Positions 53,239 through 64,000 of a stretch of DNA of 64,000 nt are shown here, piece after piece (the first letter of the stretch is position 1; each line of letters opens with the position of its first letter). The notes beneath the pieces were generated by a model. That model did not search any database. It saw nothing but the letters and a program-made list of their open reading frames with translations, and was not told where the DNA came from. A program made the translations under genes and the position numbers. This stretch comes from Trichosporon coremiiforme (Eukaryota; Basidiomycota; Tremellomycetes; Trichosporonales; Trichosporonaceae). Location: assembly GCA_039545355.1 (NCBI GenBank), contig BCJJ01000007.1:1116001-1180000 (forward strand), written 5' to 3'.

Positions 53239-54036
53239 TCAGAGATCGTACTCGTCCGAGTCCGAGTCGTCGCGCTTGCGCTGGATCTGATTGTCAGCTA
53301 CGTTTTGCCCATCAAAAAGCTGCCAGAACGCATTGCCATGGCCGGCAGAGAAGCGATACTTACGGTGATGCCTCCACCGAGCCTGCGGGTTCCGGCACGC
53401 TCAGGTGCAGAGGACTGGGGCTTGGGCTGCGAAGACGAGGAGACCTGCTGTCAGCTTCCACAACATAGGGGTTTACGTAGCTGCGCCAATAAATGCAGGG
53501 CGCGCATAGCATGGCTGTGGAAACTCACCTGCTCCAGGAGACCCTTCAGCGCCTCGTCGGAGACCTTGCCGCGGATCTGGCCACCGGATCCCATGCGAAC
53601 GAGGATCTCCTCGACCTGCTGGGCGAGCTGAGGGCGGGTGAGCGATATCCGGGAAACTGGGGTTAGCTACACTCTGAGGGAAGTCTCAGATCGCATGTGA
53701 ACAGCACTTCTCCGCAGACAACGGAAGGTGAAAGTCGTGGACGATCGGCACGCTTGGGCCAAGCACGGACGTCGAGCCACGACGAAGGTGCCAGTCCTTA
53801 CCAGTTCATCTGAGTCAACAGGCTCAAAGCCCTTCCTGCATTCCCCAGCTGTTCACAGGCATAAGGGAATACTCACGCCTCTCCCTCGCCTCGGGCTCAA
53901 GCATAGCCTGGATCATCTGGCGCTTCATCTCCTCGCGCTGCTGCTGTTGTTGCTGCTGCTGAGCGCGCTCCTCCTCGCTCATGCCCTTCTGGGGCGCCTG
54001 GGCGGGTCGCATACCGGCCGGAAGTTGGAAAGACAT
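53239..54036 (-). CDS. PDCD5/TFAR19 family DNA-binding protein
   Basis: Several exons assemble the PDCD5 fold. The order is an N-terminal helix with MSEEERAQQQQQQQQREEMK and RQMIQAMLEPEARER, then SLTRPQLAQQVEEILVRMGS and GGQIRGKVSDEALKGLLEQ, and the conserved end GGGITIQRKRDDSDSDEYDL. The family (human PDCD5, yeast Sdd2/Ymr074c) is small, nuclear/cytosolic, and implicated in apoptosis signalling and in chaperonin-linked tubulin folding. The eight-Gln run, coded mainly by CAG/CAA, is an addition typical of fungi. Acceptors follow GCTGACAATCAG-type ends. The 306-base gap upstream is shared with CEF1. Confidence 0.93.
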
Positions 54037-54342
54037 GGTGGGCTGAGTTACTGAAGGTGTGTGAGTAAGGTCAGGCGACAGATATCTCGGTCAGCAGTGG
54101 TGACGTACAAGATCGAGCTCGAGACTTGGAGAGAGATGCCAAGGATGCCACGTGACCATATCGCCGAAAAGCCGCCATTGTTTGCCACCTAACGATCTCG
54201 AAGTGACTTCATACCCTCAGTCCTGATCGAACCTCGCTGCTACATACCTCTGGCTCTCGATCGACCGACACTTCGCCAGTTCGACAGTTCGACAGTTCGA
54301 CAGTTCATTGGGACGAGCGACAAAAGGGCTGCTTGATTTACC
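54037..54342. promoter_or_regulatory. Bidirectional promoter of PDCD5 and CEF1
   Basis: Short divergent gap. It ends with a tandem repeat of CAGTTCGA (54277-54306, 3.75 exact copies), 36 bases before the CEF1 start codon, so within or just before its transcript leader. Nothing else stands out. Confidence 0.5.
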
Positions 54343-56826
54343 ATGGTCCGCGTCATCATCAAGGGAGGTGTGTGGCGTAACACGGAGGACGAGATCCTCA
54401 AGGCCGCCATCTCCAAGTACGGCAAGAACCAGTGGGCTCGAATCTCGTCGCTGCTCGTCCGTAAGACGCCTAAGCAATGCAAGGCGCGATGGTACGAGTG
54501 GCTCGACCCTTCCATCAAGAAGGTCGAGTGGAGTAAGACCGAGGACGAGAAGCTCCTACACCTCGCAAAGCTGATGCCGACACAATGGCGTACGATCGCC
54601 CCCATTGTCGGCCGCACTGCGACCCAGTGTCTGGAGCGATACCAGAAGCTCCTTGATGATGCCGAGAACGCGGAGAACGAGGAACTCGGACTCGGCGATG
54701 GCGAGAATGAGAACTCAAAGCCGGCCATCGGCGGCCTGCGCGTCGGTGAGATCGATACCGACCCGGAAACCCGCCCCGCCCGCCCCGACCCCGTCGACAT
54801 GGACGATGACGAGAAGGAGATGCTGTCCGAGGCGCGTGCGCGTCTCGCGAACACGCAAGGCAAGAAGGCGAAGCGAAAAGCGCGTGAGAGGCAGCTCGAG
54901 GAGGCGCGCCGCGTCGCCTTTCTCCAGAAGAAGCGTGAGCTCAAGGCTGCCGGCATCAATCTCCGTCAGACGAAGAAAAAGAAGGGCGTCGACTACAACG
55001 AGGACATTCCCTTTGAGAAGCAGCCCATGGCCGGATTCTACGACACGGCCGAGGAGAAGGCCAAGACGTACGCGCCCCTGATCGGACACAGCCTCAAGTC
55101 TCTCGACGGCAAGCGACGACAGGAGCTCGAGGAGGCTGAGGCCAAGGAGGCCAAGCGCCGCAAGACGGGCGAGGACAAGGACAAGGCTAAGCCTGGATCC
55201 GCGACCGCGTTCGTTCAGCAGCGCGAGGCCCAGATCCGCAAGCTGAAGGAGCAGGAGAGGTCTATCCGCCGCAAGGCTCTCAACCTCCCTACGCCTCAGG
55301 TTGGCGAGGCTGAGCTCGAGGAGATTGTCAAGATTGGCCAGGCCGGTGAGGCTGCCAAGGAGCTCGTCGGCTCCACCGGCGGAGCTACCGACCAGCTGGT
55401 CGGCGAGTACGAGAACCTCAAGCAGGCTCGCATGACCCGTACTCCTCAGGTCGCTTCTGCTTCTGGACAGGACACCATCCTGGCCGAGGCCCGCAACCTG
55501 CGCAACATGTCCTCCGTCCAGACTCCGCTGCTCGGCGAGGAGAACACTCCCATGCACGAGGAGGCAGCGCCCTCGGCTGGCTACTCCGCCACCCCTCGCC
55601 ACAGCGTTGCCTCGACCCCGAACCCTCTCGCTACCCCTGCTCGCGGAGCCATGGCCACCCCTCGCGCTCTCCCTGGCGCTACCCCGCTCAGGACCCCTCG
55701 TGACAGCCTCGCTCTCAACACTCCTGCTGGCGCCGGCTGGGGCGAGACGCCTGCCGACGACCGCCGACGCATGAAGGACGCCCGCCGTGCCCTCAAGGCT
55801 GGTTTCGCCTCGCTGCCCAGGCCCGAGAACAACTTCGAGCTTACCGACGAGGTTGAGGAGGAGGAGGAGGAGGATGAGAACGTTCCTCTCACTGAGGAGG
55901 ACGCTGCCGAACGTGACGCCCGCCTCAAGGCTGCCCGTGAGGAGGAGGAGCGTTTGGAGCTTGCGCGCCGCTCGCAGGTCGTCAAGAAGGGTCTTCCTCG
56001 TCCTGCTAATGTCGACGAGCGCGCTCTGCTTCGCCAGCTGAGCAGCACCATCGACGACGTTGACGCCTCCCTGACCGCCGCCATCAACCTCATCAACGTC
56101 GAGATGGCGCAGCTCATGAAGCACGACTCGCTCGCCCACCCCGTTCCTGGCAGCTCATCGCTGCAGCCCAGCGAGTACGACATGCCCGAGGATGAGCACG
56201 TCGCATCTGCCAAGGGTCTGATCCATGCCGAGCTCGCCGGTACTTTCGGCCTTCCCGGTGCCAACGAGGAGCAGGTCCGCCTCGTCATCGGATCCCAGGC
56301 GGAGGAGTCGGCTGATGCATTTGCCGACTCGTGGTCCGAGATCGCCCCGAAGTTCGTCTACCTCCCCGGCATGGGATGGGTCGATCCCGCGGACCTGACG
56401 CCCGAGCAGCGTCGCCAGGCCTACTCTGCCATGATCGGCTCGTCGAAGGACCGCATGATTGCCTCTGCCACCAAGGCGACGAAGGCGGAGAAGAAGCTCT
56501 CGAAGCAGCTCGGCGGATACAACGCCATCAACGCCAAGACCCGGGCTTCTATCCAATCCACGATGGAGGAGATTCAGCAGTCGCAGCGCGATCTCGAGAC
56601 GTTCGAGATGCTGCGGACCATGGAGATGGCCGCTATCCCGTCTCGTGTCGAGCAGAAGCGGATCGAAGTCGAGAAACTCGAGCGGAGAGAGCGCGATCTC
56701 CAGGCCAAGTATGGAGAGCTCATCGACGAGAGGCGGAGACTCGCCGAATCCATCGAAGGATTGGAGGAAGATAAGGTCGTCCTTGAAGCTCAGATCGCTC
56801 TCGAGGCGCAGGAGAATGGAGCCTAG
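54343..56826 (+). CDS. CEF1: Pre-mRNA splicing factor Cef1/Cdc5
   Basis: A core subunit of the Prp19 (NineTeen) complex, needed to activate the spliceosome. A single exon encodes 827 residues. Two Myb repeats fill residues 1-105: MVRVIIKGGVWRNTEDEILK, NQWARISSLLVRKTPKQCKA, WYEWLDPSIKKVEWSKTEDE and QWRTIAPIVGRTATQCLERY. A Lys/Glu-rich helix follows (KKAKRKARERQLEEARR, LRQTKKKKGVDYNEDIPFEK, all family hallmarks). Next is a Thr-Pro-rich region (repeated ATP/RTPR motifs around residues 395-470) that in orthologues is phosphorylated. The C-terminal helical region (MLRTMEMAAIPSRVEQKRIE) binds Prp19 partners. The start context is ACCATGG. Confidence 0.97.
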   Translation: MVRVIIKGGVWRNTEDEILKAAISKYGKNQWARISSLLVRKTPKQCKARWYEWLDPSIKKVEWSKTEDEKLLHLAKLMPTQWRTIAPIVGRTATQCLERYQKLLDDAENAENEELGLGDGENENSKPAIGGLRVGEIDTDPETRPARPDPVDMDDDEKEMLSEARARLANTQGKKAKRKARERQLEEARRVAFLQKKRELKAAGINLRQTKKKKGVDYNEDIPFEKQPMAGFYDTAEEKAKTYAPLIGHSLKSLDGKRRQELEEAEAKEAKRRKTGEDKDKAKPGSATAFVQQREAQIRKLKEQERSIRRKALNLPTPQVGEAELEEIVKIGQAGEAAKELVGSTGGATDQLVGEYENLKQARMTRTPQVASASGQDTILAEARNLRNMSSVQTPLLGEENTPMHEEAAPSAGYSATPRHSVASTPNPLATPARGAMATPRALPGATPLRTPRDSLALNTPAGAGWGETPADDRRRMKDARRALKAGFASLPRPENNFELTDEVEEEEEEDENVPLTEEDAAERDARLKAAREEEERLELARRSQVVKKGLPRPANVDERALLRQLSSTIDDVDASLTAAINLINVEMAQLMKHDSLAHPVPGSSSLQPSEYDMPEDEHVASAKGLIHAELAGTFGLPGANEEQVRLVIGSQAEESADAFADSWSEIAPKFVYLPGMGWVDPADLTPEQRRQAYSAMIGSSKDRMIASATKATKAEKKLSKQLGGYNAINAKTRASIQSTMEEIQQSQRDLETFEMLRTMEMAAIPSRVEQKRIEVEKLERRERDLQAKYGELIDERRRLAESIEGLEEDKVVLEAQIALEAQENGA

Positions 56827-57056
56827 TTATGTAGCTTGTATCCCATGCATAAAGTCATTATTAGTCCATTGCCATGCATGCGCGCTCCCTACGGACAGGC
56901 TGATTTACAAGACTGAAGTCGACCCATCAAAACAACCTCCACGTGACTTTGCCCCCGATTCACGTTCGGTTGGCTGCGCGCGTCATAGCGTCACGTCGGC
57001 TGGTACTAATCTCGTTGAACCACTCACTCGACGACGACAGACGCCGACAGCCGACC

Positions 57057-60000
57057 ATGTCCAGCCGAGATGAAGAGCGGGCGATGACGCGCTCGCTGTT
57101 CTCGAAACGCGACGAGGACGGAACCCTCGAGGAGAACTTAGTGTCGTACATCAAGGTGTTCGAGGAAGATGGCGGCCACGGCAAGACGCGCTACCTCATG
57201 TTGGCCCGTACGTTCAACTAGCTGTCGTAACAAGTGACACAGCTGACATGCAGTCAACAAACACGGGCGACCACTCCTGCATAAGGGAAAGAAGAACAGC
57301 AACGGGACGTTCTCGAAGGGCAAGACCTGGCAGCTCGACGACATGAGGGTGCTGGAGCAGATAGGAGTGAGTCTTCCTCGGTCACCTGGGGGATGCGGAC
57401 CACCTTGGCCCCGAGTTCATGTGATATCTAACTTCCAGCCGATCGAGTTTGCTCTGACGATGACGGTCCGAACCTACCGCTGGCGGACTGAACGACCAGA
57501 CGCTCTCCAGCAGTTCCTCGGCAGCCTCGTCTCGTCGTTCAAGGACTACACCGGACATCAGCCGGAGCTGGTAAACTTCAGCGCTCCGTCCCAGTCGTTC
57601 CAGAGCGCTTCCTCCGCCCATGGACACTCTTCTGCTCCGGAGGGGCCTCCTCCTGCTCCCTCCTCTCGCCTTCGAGGGACTCCGGGGATGGCCAGCCAGT
57701 CTTCCCTCGCGTCCTCAGCAACGGCCGCGGGCCGACGACCCAGTGCCCAGACGCTGGACGACAGAGGCCGGAGACCAGACGACCATGGACGACGGCCGAG
57801 TGCTCAGACGCTGGATGACCACGGAAGGCGGCCGAGTGCGCAGGCGCTGGATGAACGGGGACGACGACCGAGCGCGCAGACTATCGACGACGCGCGAAGC
57901 ATGGACAGCCATCACCAGCACCAGCCCAGTGGGGTTGGTATCGGCGAGGTGTTTGACCAGAGCGTGTTCAAGCAGGGAAGCGGGACTGCCACGGCGTACG
58001 ATGCCATGGGATTGGGCCGGCCACCTCCTCAAAGACAGAACTCGAACGACACGCAGACATCGTCGGCCGTCGGGTATAGTGGTAACGGCATCAACCCCGG
58101 TGCAATGGCAGCCTTGGGAGCGTCTAGCGGACGCAGACCCTCGGCAGGCAGTGCTACCTCCCCCTTGGCTCTGACTAAAGAGGTCGTCGATGACCCATAC
58201 GGCGGCATGGAGGAGGAGTCTCTCGCTACGCCGCAGAACGGTTCGTTCTCTCACGACGAACAGCCCGTGATCCCGCCGCCACCGGCTTCCGCACCAGTTG
58301 TGCCCCCACTGCCGACAGTTACAGAGTCACCTACGCAGCACGAGCGTACCCCTTCGACACGCTCCATGGCCAAGTCGCCGTCTGGATCTTCGCAGGCGAC
58401 TTCCTCTGTGCCTGACGCGCTTGCGCCGCCGACACTGCGCGAGCGGAGGGCACCATCGCCGATGTATGATGATGAGCAGGAGCCGCCGGAACAGATCAAC
58501 CGTCGCGTGTCTTTCCACCCTGCTCCTCCCAGCTTCACGACGGCGTACTCCCGTGACGTTCTCCTCACTTCGCGTAGTGGGCTGAGCGGTGCCGATGTCG
58601 TGATTGAGGGTGAAGACGATGAGTCTGGCGATGCGATCATGGCCAACGTGGAGGAGATGATTGAAGGCTTCGACTGGACAGCTTCAACGTCAGCCACGGC
58701 CGGCGAGTCAGGCCGCAAAGGCCCTGACGCTATCGAGCAGCGTCTCCTGGATGAGCTGGCTGCGCTGGAGTCTGCCAATATACATGCTTTCCTCGAGTCC
58801 GATGATCGAGTCGAGCAGGTCCTGCAGCACATTGACGACACACTGGCGGAGCTTGAAGACATCGACCTCCATCTAACTGGTTACCGGATGCAGCTCAACG
58901 CCGTCCAGGACGACATCGATTACATCGAGGGTCAGAACCGCGGTCTGCAGGTGCAGATCTCGAACCAGCACGCTCTCCTGAAGGAAGTCCAGCAGCTCTT
59001 GGCCATCACCGATGTTCCGAAGGAAGACCTGCAGGCTCTGTCTCAGGCGAGCCCTTCGACTCAGAGAGGAGTGCAAGAGCTTGAGCAAGCCGCGACAGCG
59101 CTGTACAAGGCTCTCCAGGCCGCTCGCGACAACGAGGCAACGGGTGCCCACATCCAAGAGTACGAGAAGATCTCTGTTCAGTTCGCCACCCGTGTACTCG
59201 AGTATCTCGACATCACGTTCAAGCACAAGTCGAGCGAGACCCTGGCGAAGTACAAGAAGACCTCGACGCTTAAGCTCGAGCCTCACAATGAGCTCTGCGA
59301 GAATCTCATGCTGTACGAGGGCCTCGTGCTGTGGGTCAAGGACATGGACGACGAGAGATACAAGAAGCTTTGCTTGGTGAGTTTTGGACAACGGGATACG
59401 GCTGACGGAAGAATTACATTACCTCCATGAGCAAGCTGCACGAGGACGAGATGAAGAAGCTCCTCGTCATGCTCGTCCAGAACTTAAGCAAGTCTATCGA
59501 GGGCGTTGTGGATGTTTGTAAGTCCCAGCTTCAACTCCCTCTGCGCAAGCTGACTCCTAGCTTTCGCCAAAGCCTCGCAGGGAGCCCAGCAGCCCGCCGG
59601 TATTGGTGGCGCGCTCAGAGAAGGTGTTGCGCGCTCCAAGACTCTAAGACAGAAGGCTCCCGGTGCCGACCACGCTGCTTTACGGGATCACAAAGCCGAT
59701 GGCTCGACCCGCAAGGTGGCGGAAATGTACAGCCGGGGCATGGGCGAGATCGTCAGCCAGATCGTCACGGAGGACAGCTTCATCAATGCCTTCCTCCACC
59801 TCGCAGACAACGAGACGACCTTCGCGGACTACATGGACCTCGATGCCTACTTCCGTCGCCAGGCTGGTCGTCACAGCGCCGCCAAGCTAGGCAAGAACCC
59901 TGCTCTCGCGCAGATTGCTCGAACAGTCATGGACCTGATGTTTGGTTTCGTCGACGGCGAGTGGAAGAACTGGATCGAGGCTGCGATCGGTCTAAGCGGC

Positions 60001-61026
60001 GGAACATTAGGCTCGCAGAAGAATACCGTAGCCATCGTCGGTGTCATCGCCGAGACCGAGACGTTGCTACAGAGTGCTGAGCAGGAGGGTGGCAACCTCT
60101 TCCTCGTCCAGTTGTTCGAGAAGCAGCTCGGACGTCAGCGGCAGATCTTCGACAGCTTCATCAAGGAGCAGATTCGGACGATTGACGGGGCAAAGAACAC
60201 GATCAAGAAGCGAAGAGGAGTGTTCTACTTCGTCAGACACTTCCCCGTCTTCGTGGAGCGCATTGAAAGCCAGCTCGGAACTGCTGAGGGACTTGATATC
60301 CGTAAACGAGTGAACGACGCGTACGAGCAAGTTGTCGCCAGTGTCCTCGGCAGTCTGCAATACGTCTCTAAGCTCGTTGGAGCGGAGATCTCGTCCGGCG
60401 AGGGCAAGGACCAGCTCTATTTCCACGTCGTGATGATCGGTGAGTTAGGAGAAAACTACAGTAGCTGACAGGCAGAAAACCTCAACGTCTTCGTTGATGA
60501 GACACAGAAGCTGAAGATCCCGGCACTGGCTGTGTTCGTCCAGCGTGCCCGTGGCCTGTACGACGAGAACATGAAGGCGTACATCAAGATGATGTTACGC
60601 CGCGGCTTCGCCCGGCTCATGGACTTCTTCGACGGTGTTGAGCGACTGTCCCGCACTACACCTGCGAACGAGATCTCCGTTCACTCAAACTACAACCGTT
60701 CCGCTTTGAAGAAGGTGATCAAGGAGCAGACCGCCAAGGACATGCGTAAGGCGGTCGAGGCGATGGCTCGCCGAGTCGACAAGCACTTCAGCGACGACGA
60801 CTCCACACCAGGTGTGCCCGGCGCGAACCACCACCACAACCACCAGAACGACAAGGCCACCCAGGACCTCATCAACTATGTCTGGCGGGAGATTACGTCG
60901 ACCCTCGCCGGCGAGATCAACAGGGCGAATGAGTACCTCAGCAAGAGCTACAGTGATAGTGGCCTCAGCTTTGACTTCAACGGTAGAGACGTTGAGCAGG
61001 CTTGCCAGCGAGCGAAGCGCATGTAG
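57057..61026 (+). CDS. SEC3: Exocyst subunit Sec3
   Basis: The landmark subunit of the exocyst, which tethers secretory vesicles at sites of polarised growth. About seven exons. The N-terminal cryptic PH (PIP2/Rho-binding) domain covers residues 1-150: MTRSLFSKRDEDGTLEENLV, RYLMLA, GKTWQLDDMRVLEQIG, then PIEFALTM. A Ser/Pro-rich linker of about 350 residues follows, carrying tandem GRRPSAQTLDD repeats (57729-57893). After it come the helical Sec3 core (ESDDRVEQVLQHIDDTLAEL, DDIDYIEGQNRGLQVQISNQ) and the C-terminal CATCHR rod through ALRDHKADGSTRKVAEMYSR, WKNWIEAAIGLS, KKRRGVFYFVRHFPVFVERI and LKIPALAVFVQRARGLYDEN. It ends QRAKRM. Confidence 0.95.
57729..57893 (+). repeat. In-frame tandem repeats coding GRRPSAQTLDD
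   Basis: Four full units (GRRPSAQTLDDR, GRRPSAQTLDDH, GRRPSAQALDER, GRRPSAQTIDDA) and one short unit (GRRPDDH) in the Sec3 linker. A sixth related motif (GRRPSAGS) lies further along. Synonymous changes between units show they are not a very recent expansion. Confidence 0.85.
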
Positions 61027-61265
61027 ACCTAGAACTTGTATGATATACACACCCATAAGAACTGCCATGATCTTAAAGAGTCATACCTGCTCGTTACAGC
61101 ACAGTGACTGAGCTGCGAATCGCGAAACTACCCACTAAGAACCTCCACCGCAACCATGCGTACCACCTCCGTTAGCCGCCACCACCACCACCACCAAAAC
61201 ACCATCTCATTCGTCCTGTCTGCTCTCAGCATCATCAAACCGCCCTCCCTCGATGAGGGGGAAGC

Positions 61266-61269
61266 AAAA
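61266..61269 (-). terminator. Pol III terminator of tRNA-Gly
   Basis: A T4 run on the minus strand, four bases after the tRNA 3' end, is a minimal Pol III stop. Confidence 0.6.
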
Positions 61270-61272
61270 GAG

Positions 61273-61351
61273 TACATCCAGGGGGAATCGAACCCCCACC
61301 GCATCCAATCGCTCGTGGCAAGGATGCATGATACCATTTCACCATAGATGT
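61273..61351 (-). tRNA. tRNA-Gly (GCC) with 8-base intron
   Basis: The minus-strand sequence folds into a cloverleaf. Acceptor is ACATCTA paired with TGGATGT, discriminator A. The D arm is GTGA/TCAT with a GG-bearing loop, and the anticodon stem is CATCC/GGATG. T arm is GGGGG-TTCGATT-CCCCC. The anticodon loop TTGCCA-T is interrupted after position 37 by CGAGCGAT. Box A (TGGTGAAATGG) and box B (GGTTCGATTCC) are intact. Length is 71 bases mature plus 8. The A1-U72 pair is unusual, as tRNA-Gly normally has G1-C72. Confidence 0.88.
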
Positions 61352-64000
61352 GAGGACGCACTTCGTCGAGAGAATCGGCAGCGCAGTGCCTCGGCTGACC
61401 GCCCGTCTCTCGAAAGTAATTGCCTGTCATCTCTTACATCTTCGAAGCTGACTCAACCAACGTGGAGAAAGTGCGGCCCAGGTTGTATCCCTGGCCTTGA
61501 TCCTCATTCGTGGGTTTCAGGAGTTGTCTCGTAAAGTCGGTCGACAGGTGTTGTGAGCTAATCACAGCGGTCGTGTGAGGAGCCAAACCCGGGAATCTCG
61601 ATCTCTTGCGGAAACTGCGTTCGCCTATTTCTCGTTATCCCGCACCACCATGACCCATGCCGAACGATTGGTGTGAGACACACGGAAGTCCGCAAGCCCG
61701 GACTCGTCTGAGGGGCCACAGGGTAGACTGACGGCAGGGCCGTAAGGGACGGCGAGGGACGGACGAGGCAGGGGCCACGAGGGGCCATAAGACGGAGCTT
61801 CCGATGCCGAAGCCCAAAAGCCCAGCTTTCAGCGGCCCCCAGACCACGCCGCCGCGGGCAAGCATTAATCGACTCGCGCGCACCGTGCACGTTTATGGGA
61901 TTTTTGATATGCCCTTCTCCCTGCTTGCTCCGTCCCTGCTGGTCCTGCAACAGTGGGACCACGCGTCGCTAAAATACTGACACCGAGCCTGCCCTCGCCG
62001 CCTGACGGGCGACCAGTGATGTCAATGTTGCCTCCGAAAGGTCCAGATTTGCCGTGCCGGCACGGAGCTGGTTCTATTTCTGTGTTTGTATTTCGTGAGC
62101 GCAGGAACTGGTCTGGCCAAGGTCGGCGTGCAGCCGGAAAGGTGTGAGACGGTGAAGATAGCCGATCACCGAACAGAAGAAACCGAAGAGTGCAATGCCC
62201 GCCTCGATACCAACATGGACCCACTGACGCACCCCCGTCCAGAATCGCCCATGACTGTTATCGTACGTACGCCAGTCCGAGACATCACGCGACTCTCTAA
62301 TGCTCGGGAGCTCGCACTCGCCCAATGCCTGAGAGCTCCGGGCCAGCTCCGGGTTAGAATCTGGCGCGGCTAAACAGTGCTTGACGGCTCAGTCGGGTTT
62401 GAGAAGCCAATGCCCGAAATACCGAAGTGTCTCAACGACGAGCAAGGACAGGAGTACGAATGAACTCTAGGGACGACAAGGATCCTACGTCGGCACCGAC
62501 AATAATGTCATGTGTGCAAATCCCGTCGGTCAACGGACTTAACGATCGGACTTGTGCACGGGGACCGACAGGCGTTGCGGAGGACCACAGGCTTCTTAAT
62601 ACTCGAGCACCCACGGCTATGCGGTCGCAGAAGCAAGACAGTTACTTGCCTGCTCGCACGGCGGCAAGCACTCGCTGTCTGGCGACCTGAACGTGCATGC
62701 AACAGCAGTGTTGATTCGAACCTATTCGCGGCGCGCTTACTTGCGCCAACTCTCTCATATGGTCGTTACGAGGTAGACCTGCAGGGCACGCCGTGTTCGT
62801 GAGGAACGCATCGATCACAGTCCGCGTTCTGCGTATAACCGGTACCCTGCACGGCTACAGGCGCCGGTGACAGACTTCCCGCCCTCTTGGTCCGCCAGAC
62901 GGGCGACAGAATGCCTCTCACATCCCACAGCACCACATCACCCTCGCATGCTCCAGTGTCCTCCTCGCTCCGGAAAGTCGCTGCATGCAGTCCGCAGTCT
63001 GTAATGGATTCCGGGACATCATCAGGTCGATGCAGGGTGCAAGTCCGGGATCCGGAAAAACCCCGACAGGAGTGCCGCGTATCGAGTCATTGCTTCCTGA
63101 ACGTCCTGCGGCGGAGCAACTCTGCGGATCAGCGGCGCCACACGCTCGTCTCGGCGTCCACGGACATTAATTTGCGATGCGAACCTTGTTCGTTGGCCGT
63201 AAACAACGGCGCATGCGTGTCAAGCAGGGTAGCTGAATGCAGGGAGGGCGCACAGATGCCCTTTCGAAGTTACCAGGGACGTTCTCCGTACGTAAGGGCT
63301 GAGGAGGAGAACGCCGAGCGCCGCACTAAGTCGTGCCTCGGCGCACCGATCCCACCTCGATAATACGGCTTACCCTGTGCGAATGGTTGCTGATCCTCGA
63401 TATCCGCTCCCTGTTATCCATCGTCCGACAACATCGCATAATGGCTGTGGTCAGCAAGCCCGCCGCTGTGACTGGTTCGTGCACAGGTCACTCGACCAGG
63501 GGTCGCTCCAGAGCGATGTGTGGGCGGGTCGCTGTCATTTGTGCCCGCAGATCCCTCAGACCACTTCTGAAATGTGAGAAGGAGTAAGGTCTGCCGATAG
63601 CTGAATACATAATGGCCTCGTACCGAGAGCTAAGCGGTGTTGCTGACGGGCTTCAGCCGAGGGCGAGTGTCACCGATGAAGCCCTGTTGTCAGTCGTCGG
63701 CCTTGGCGTCTGTCTGTCGCTTGTTGGCCCGCAAATCCAGCGCGACATTTAGAGGGGGCAGAGTCAGTGTTACGAACCGAGGAGACAACCGTCGGCTTGT
63801 CGGTCGTAAGCAGGATAAACCTGAAGGGCTGCGAGGATTTAGGCAATCCCAGGTCTACGGAGTCCGGCGGCTCACCCGTGCAGTTGGGACTGCTAACCCC
63901 CCCCCCCCCCCCCGTCGTCTCGAAAACAGCCGTGTTGGTCGTGTTGGCTGTGCGAGGGGCATCGCGGCTCATCCCGCGCATCACATCGGAAGTTAGCACT
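61352..64000. other. Gene-poor region to window end
   Basis: No well-supported gene. On the minus strand 62077-62325 encodes an 83-residue frame (start MGECELPSIRESRD). Its central span, GIEAGIALFGFFCSVIGYLH, could cross a membrane. Codon use there is fair, but I see no family and no partner exons. A C17 run (G17 on the other strand) is at 63897-63913. The rest has neither coding character nor repeats I can identify. Confidence 0.45.

Noticed and set aside
54715..56139. 474-codon open frame on the minus strand
   Set aside because: Antisense shadow of CEF1; Leu/Val/Gly/Arg-rich with no domain, while the plus strand is clearly CEF1.
61156..61347. Frame starting with a poly-His run
   Set aside because: Runs through the tRNA-Gly gene on the other strand and has no leader or family.
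62335..62372. GGGTTAGAATCTGGCGCGGC, similar to the relic at 48.6 kb
   Set aside because: No pairing stems and the T-loop consensus is broken (TTAGAAT).
1..64000. CRISPR arrays, prokaryotic operons, integrases or complete transposons
   Set aside because: None seen; gene structure is eukaryotic throughout and no terminal repeats or transposase-like domains were recognised.

Overview
The window is nuclear DNA of a filamentous or yeast-like basidiomycete. Genes are packed on both strands, GC is high, introns are short and numerous with GTGAGT/GTAAGT donors, and acceptors sit just after a CTGAC/CTAAC branch point. The intron style, a long Mpr1-type fungalysin and the gene repertoire fit Tremellomycetes (perhaps Trichosporonales). 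That placement is inference, not proof.

Left part (1-22.5 kb): a seven-span membrane protein (cut by the window edge), a Tma17/ADC17-like small coiled-coil protein, a large secreted Ser/Ala-rich glycoprotein, the mRNA 3'-processing factor CFIm25, a 12-exon Xaa-Pro aminopeptidase, a DHA2-type MFS transporter preceded by a striking decamer repeat array, a small disordered protein, an AMMECR1 protein, the spliceosome factor Cwc21 and two unrecognised genes.

Middle (22.5-46.5 kb): a gene-poor stretch holding only a proline-rich protein and a tiny three-exon metallothionein that ordinary ORF calling misses. Then come a secreted fungalysin metalloprotease, hexokinase (with a Ser-rich extension and micro-exons), an unknown 227-residue protein, the proteasome alpha5 subunit head-to-head with an RNF216-like RBR ubiquitin ligase, a small disordered/coiled-coil protein, and the protein-histidine methyltransferase Hpm1.

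Right part (46.5-64 kb): a 4 kb gene-free stretch, a PH-like scaffold protein, PDCD5 head-to-head with the splicing factor Cef1/Cdc5, the exocyst landmark Sec3, an intron-bearing tRNA-Gly and about 2.6 kb without a convincing gene.

Most genes are housekeeping: RNA processing (CFIm25, Cwc21, Cef1), protein turnover (alpha5, RBR ligase, Tma17-like, aminopeptidase), exocytosis (Sec3) and glycolysis (hexokinase). I found no self-contained defence or biosynthetic system. The most notable items are the hidden metallothionein, the phased repeat upstream of the transporter, clusters of PKA-type RRxS sites in both hexokinase and Sec3, unusually small exons, and the architecture of the secreted glycoprotein.
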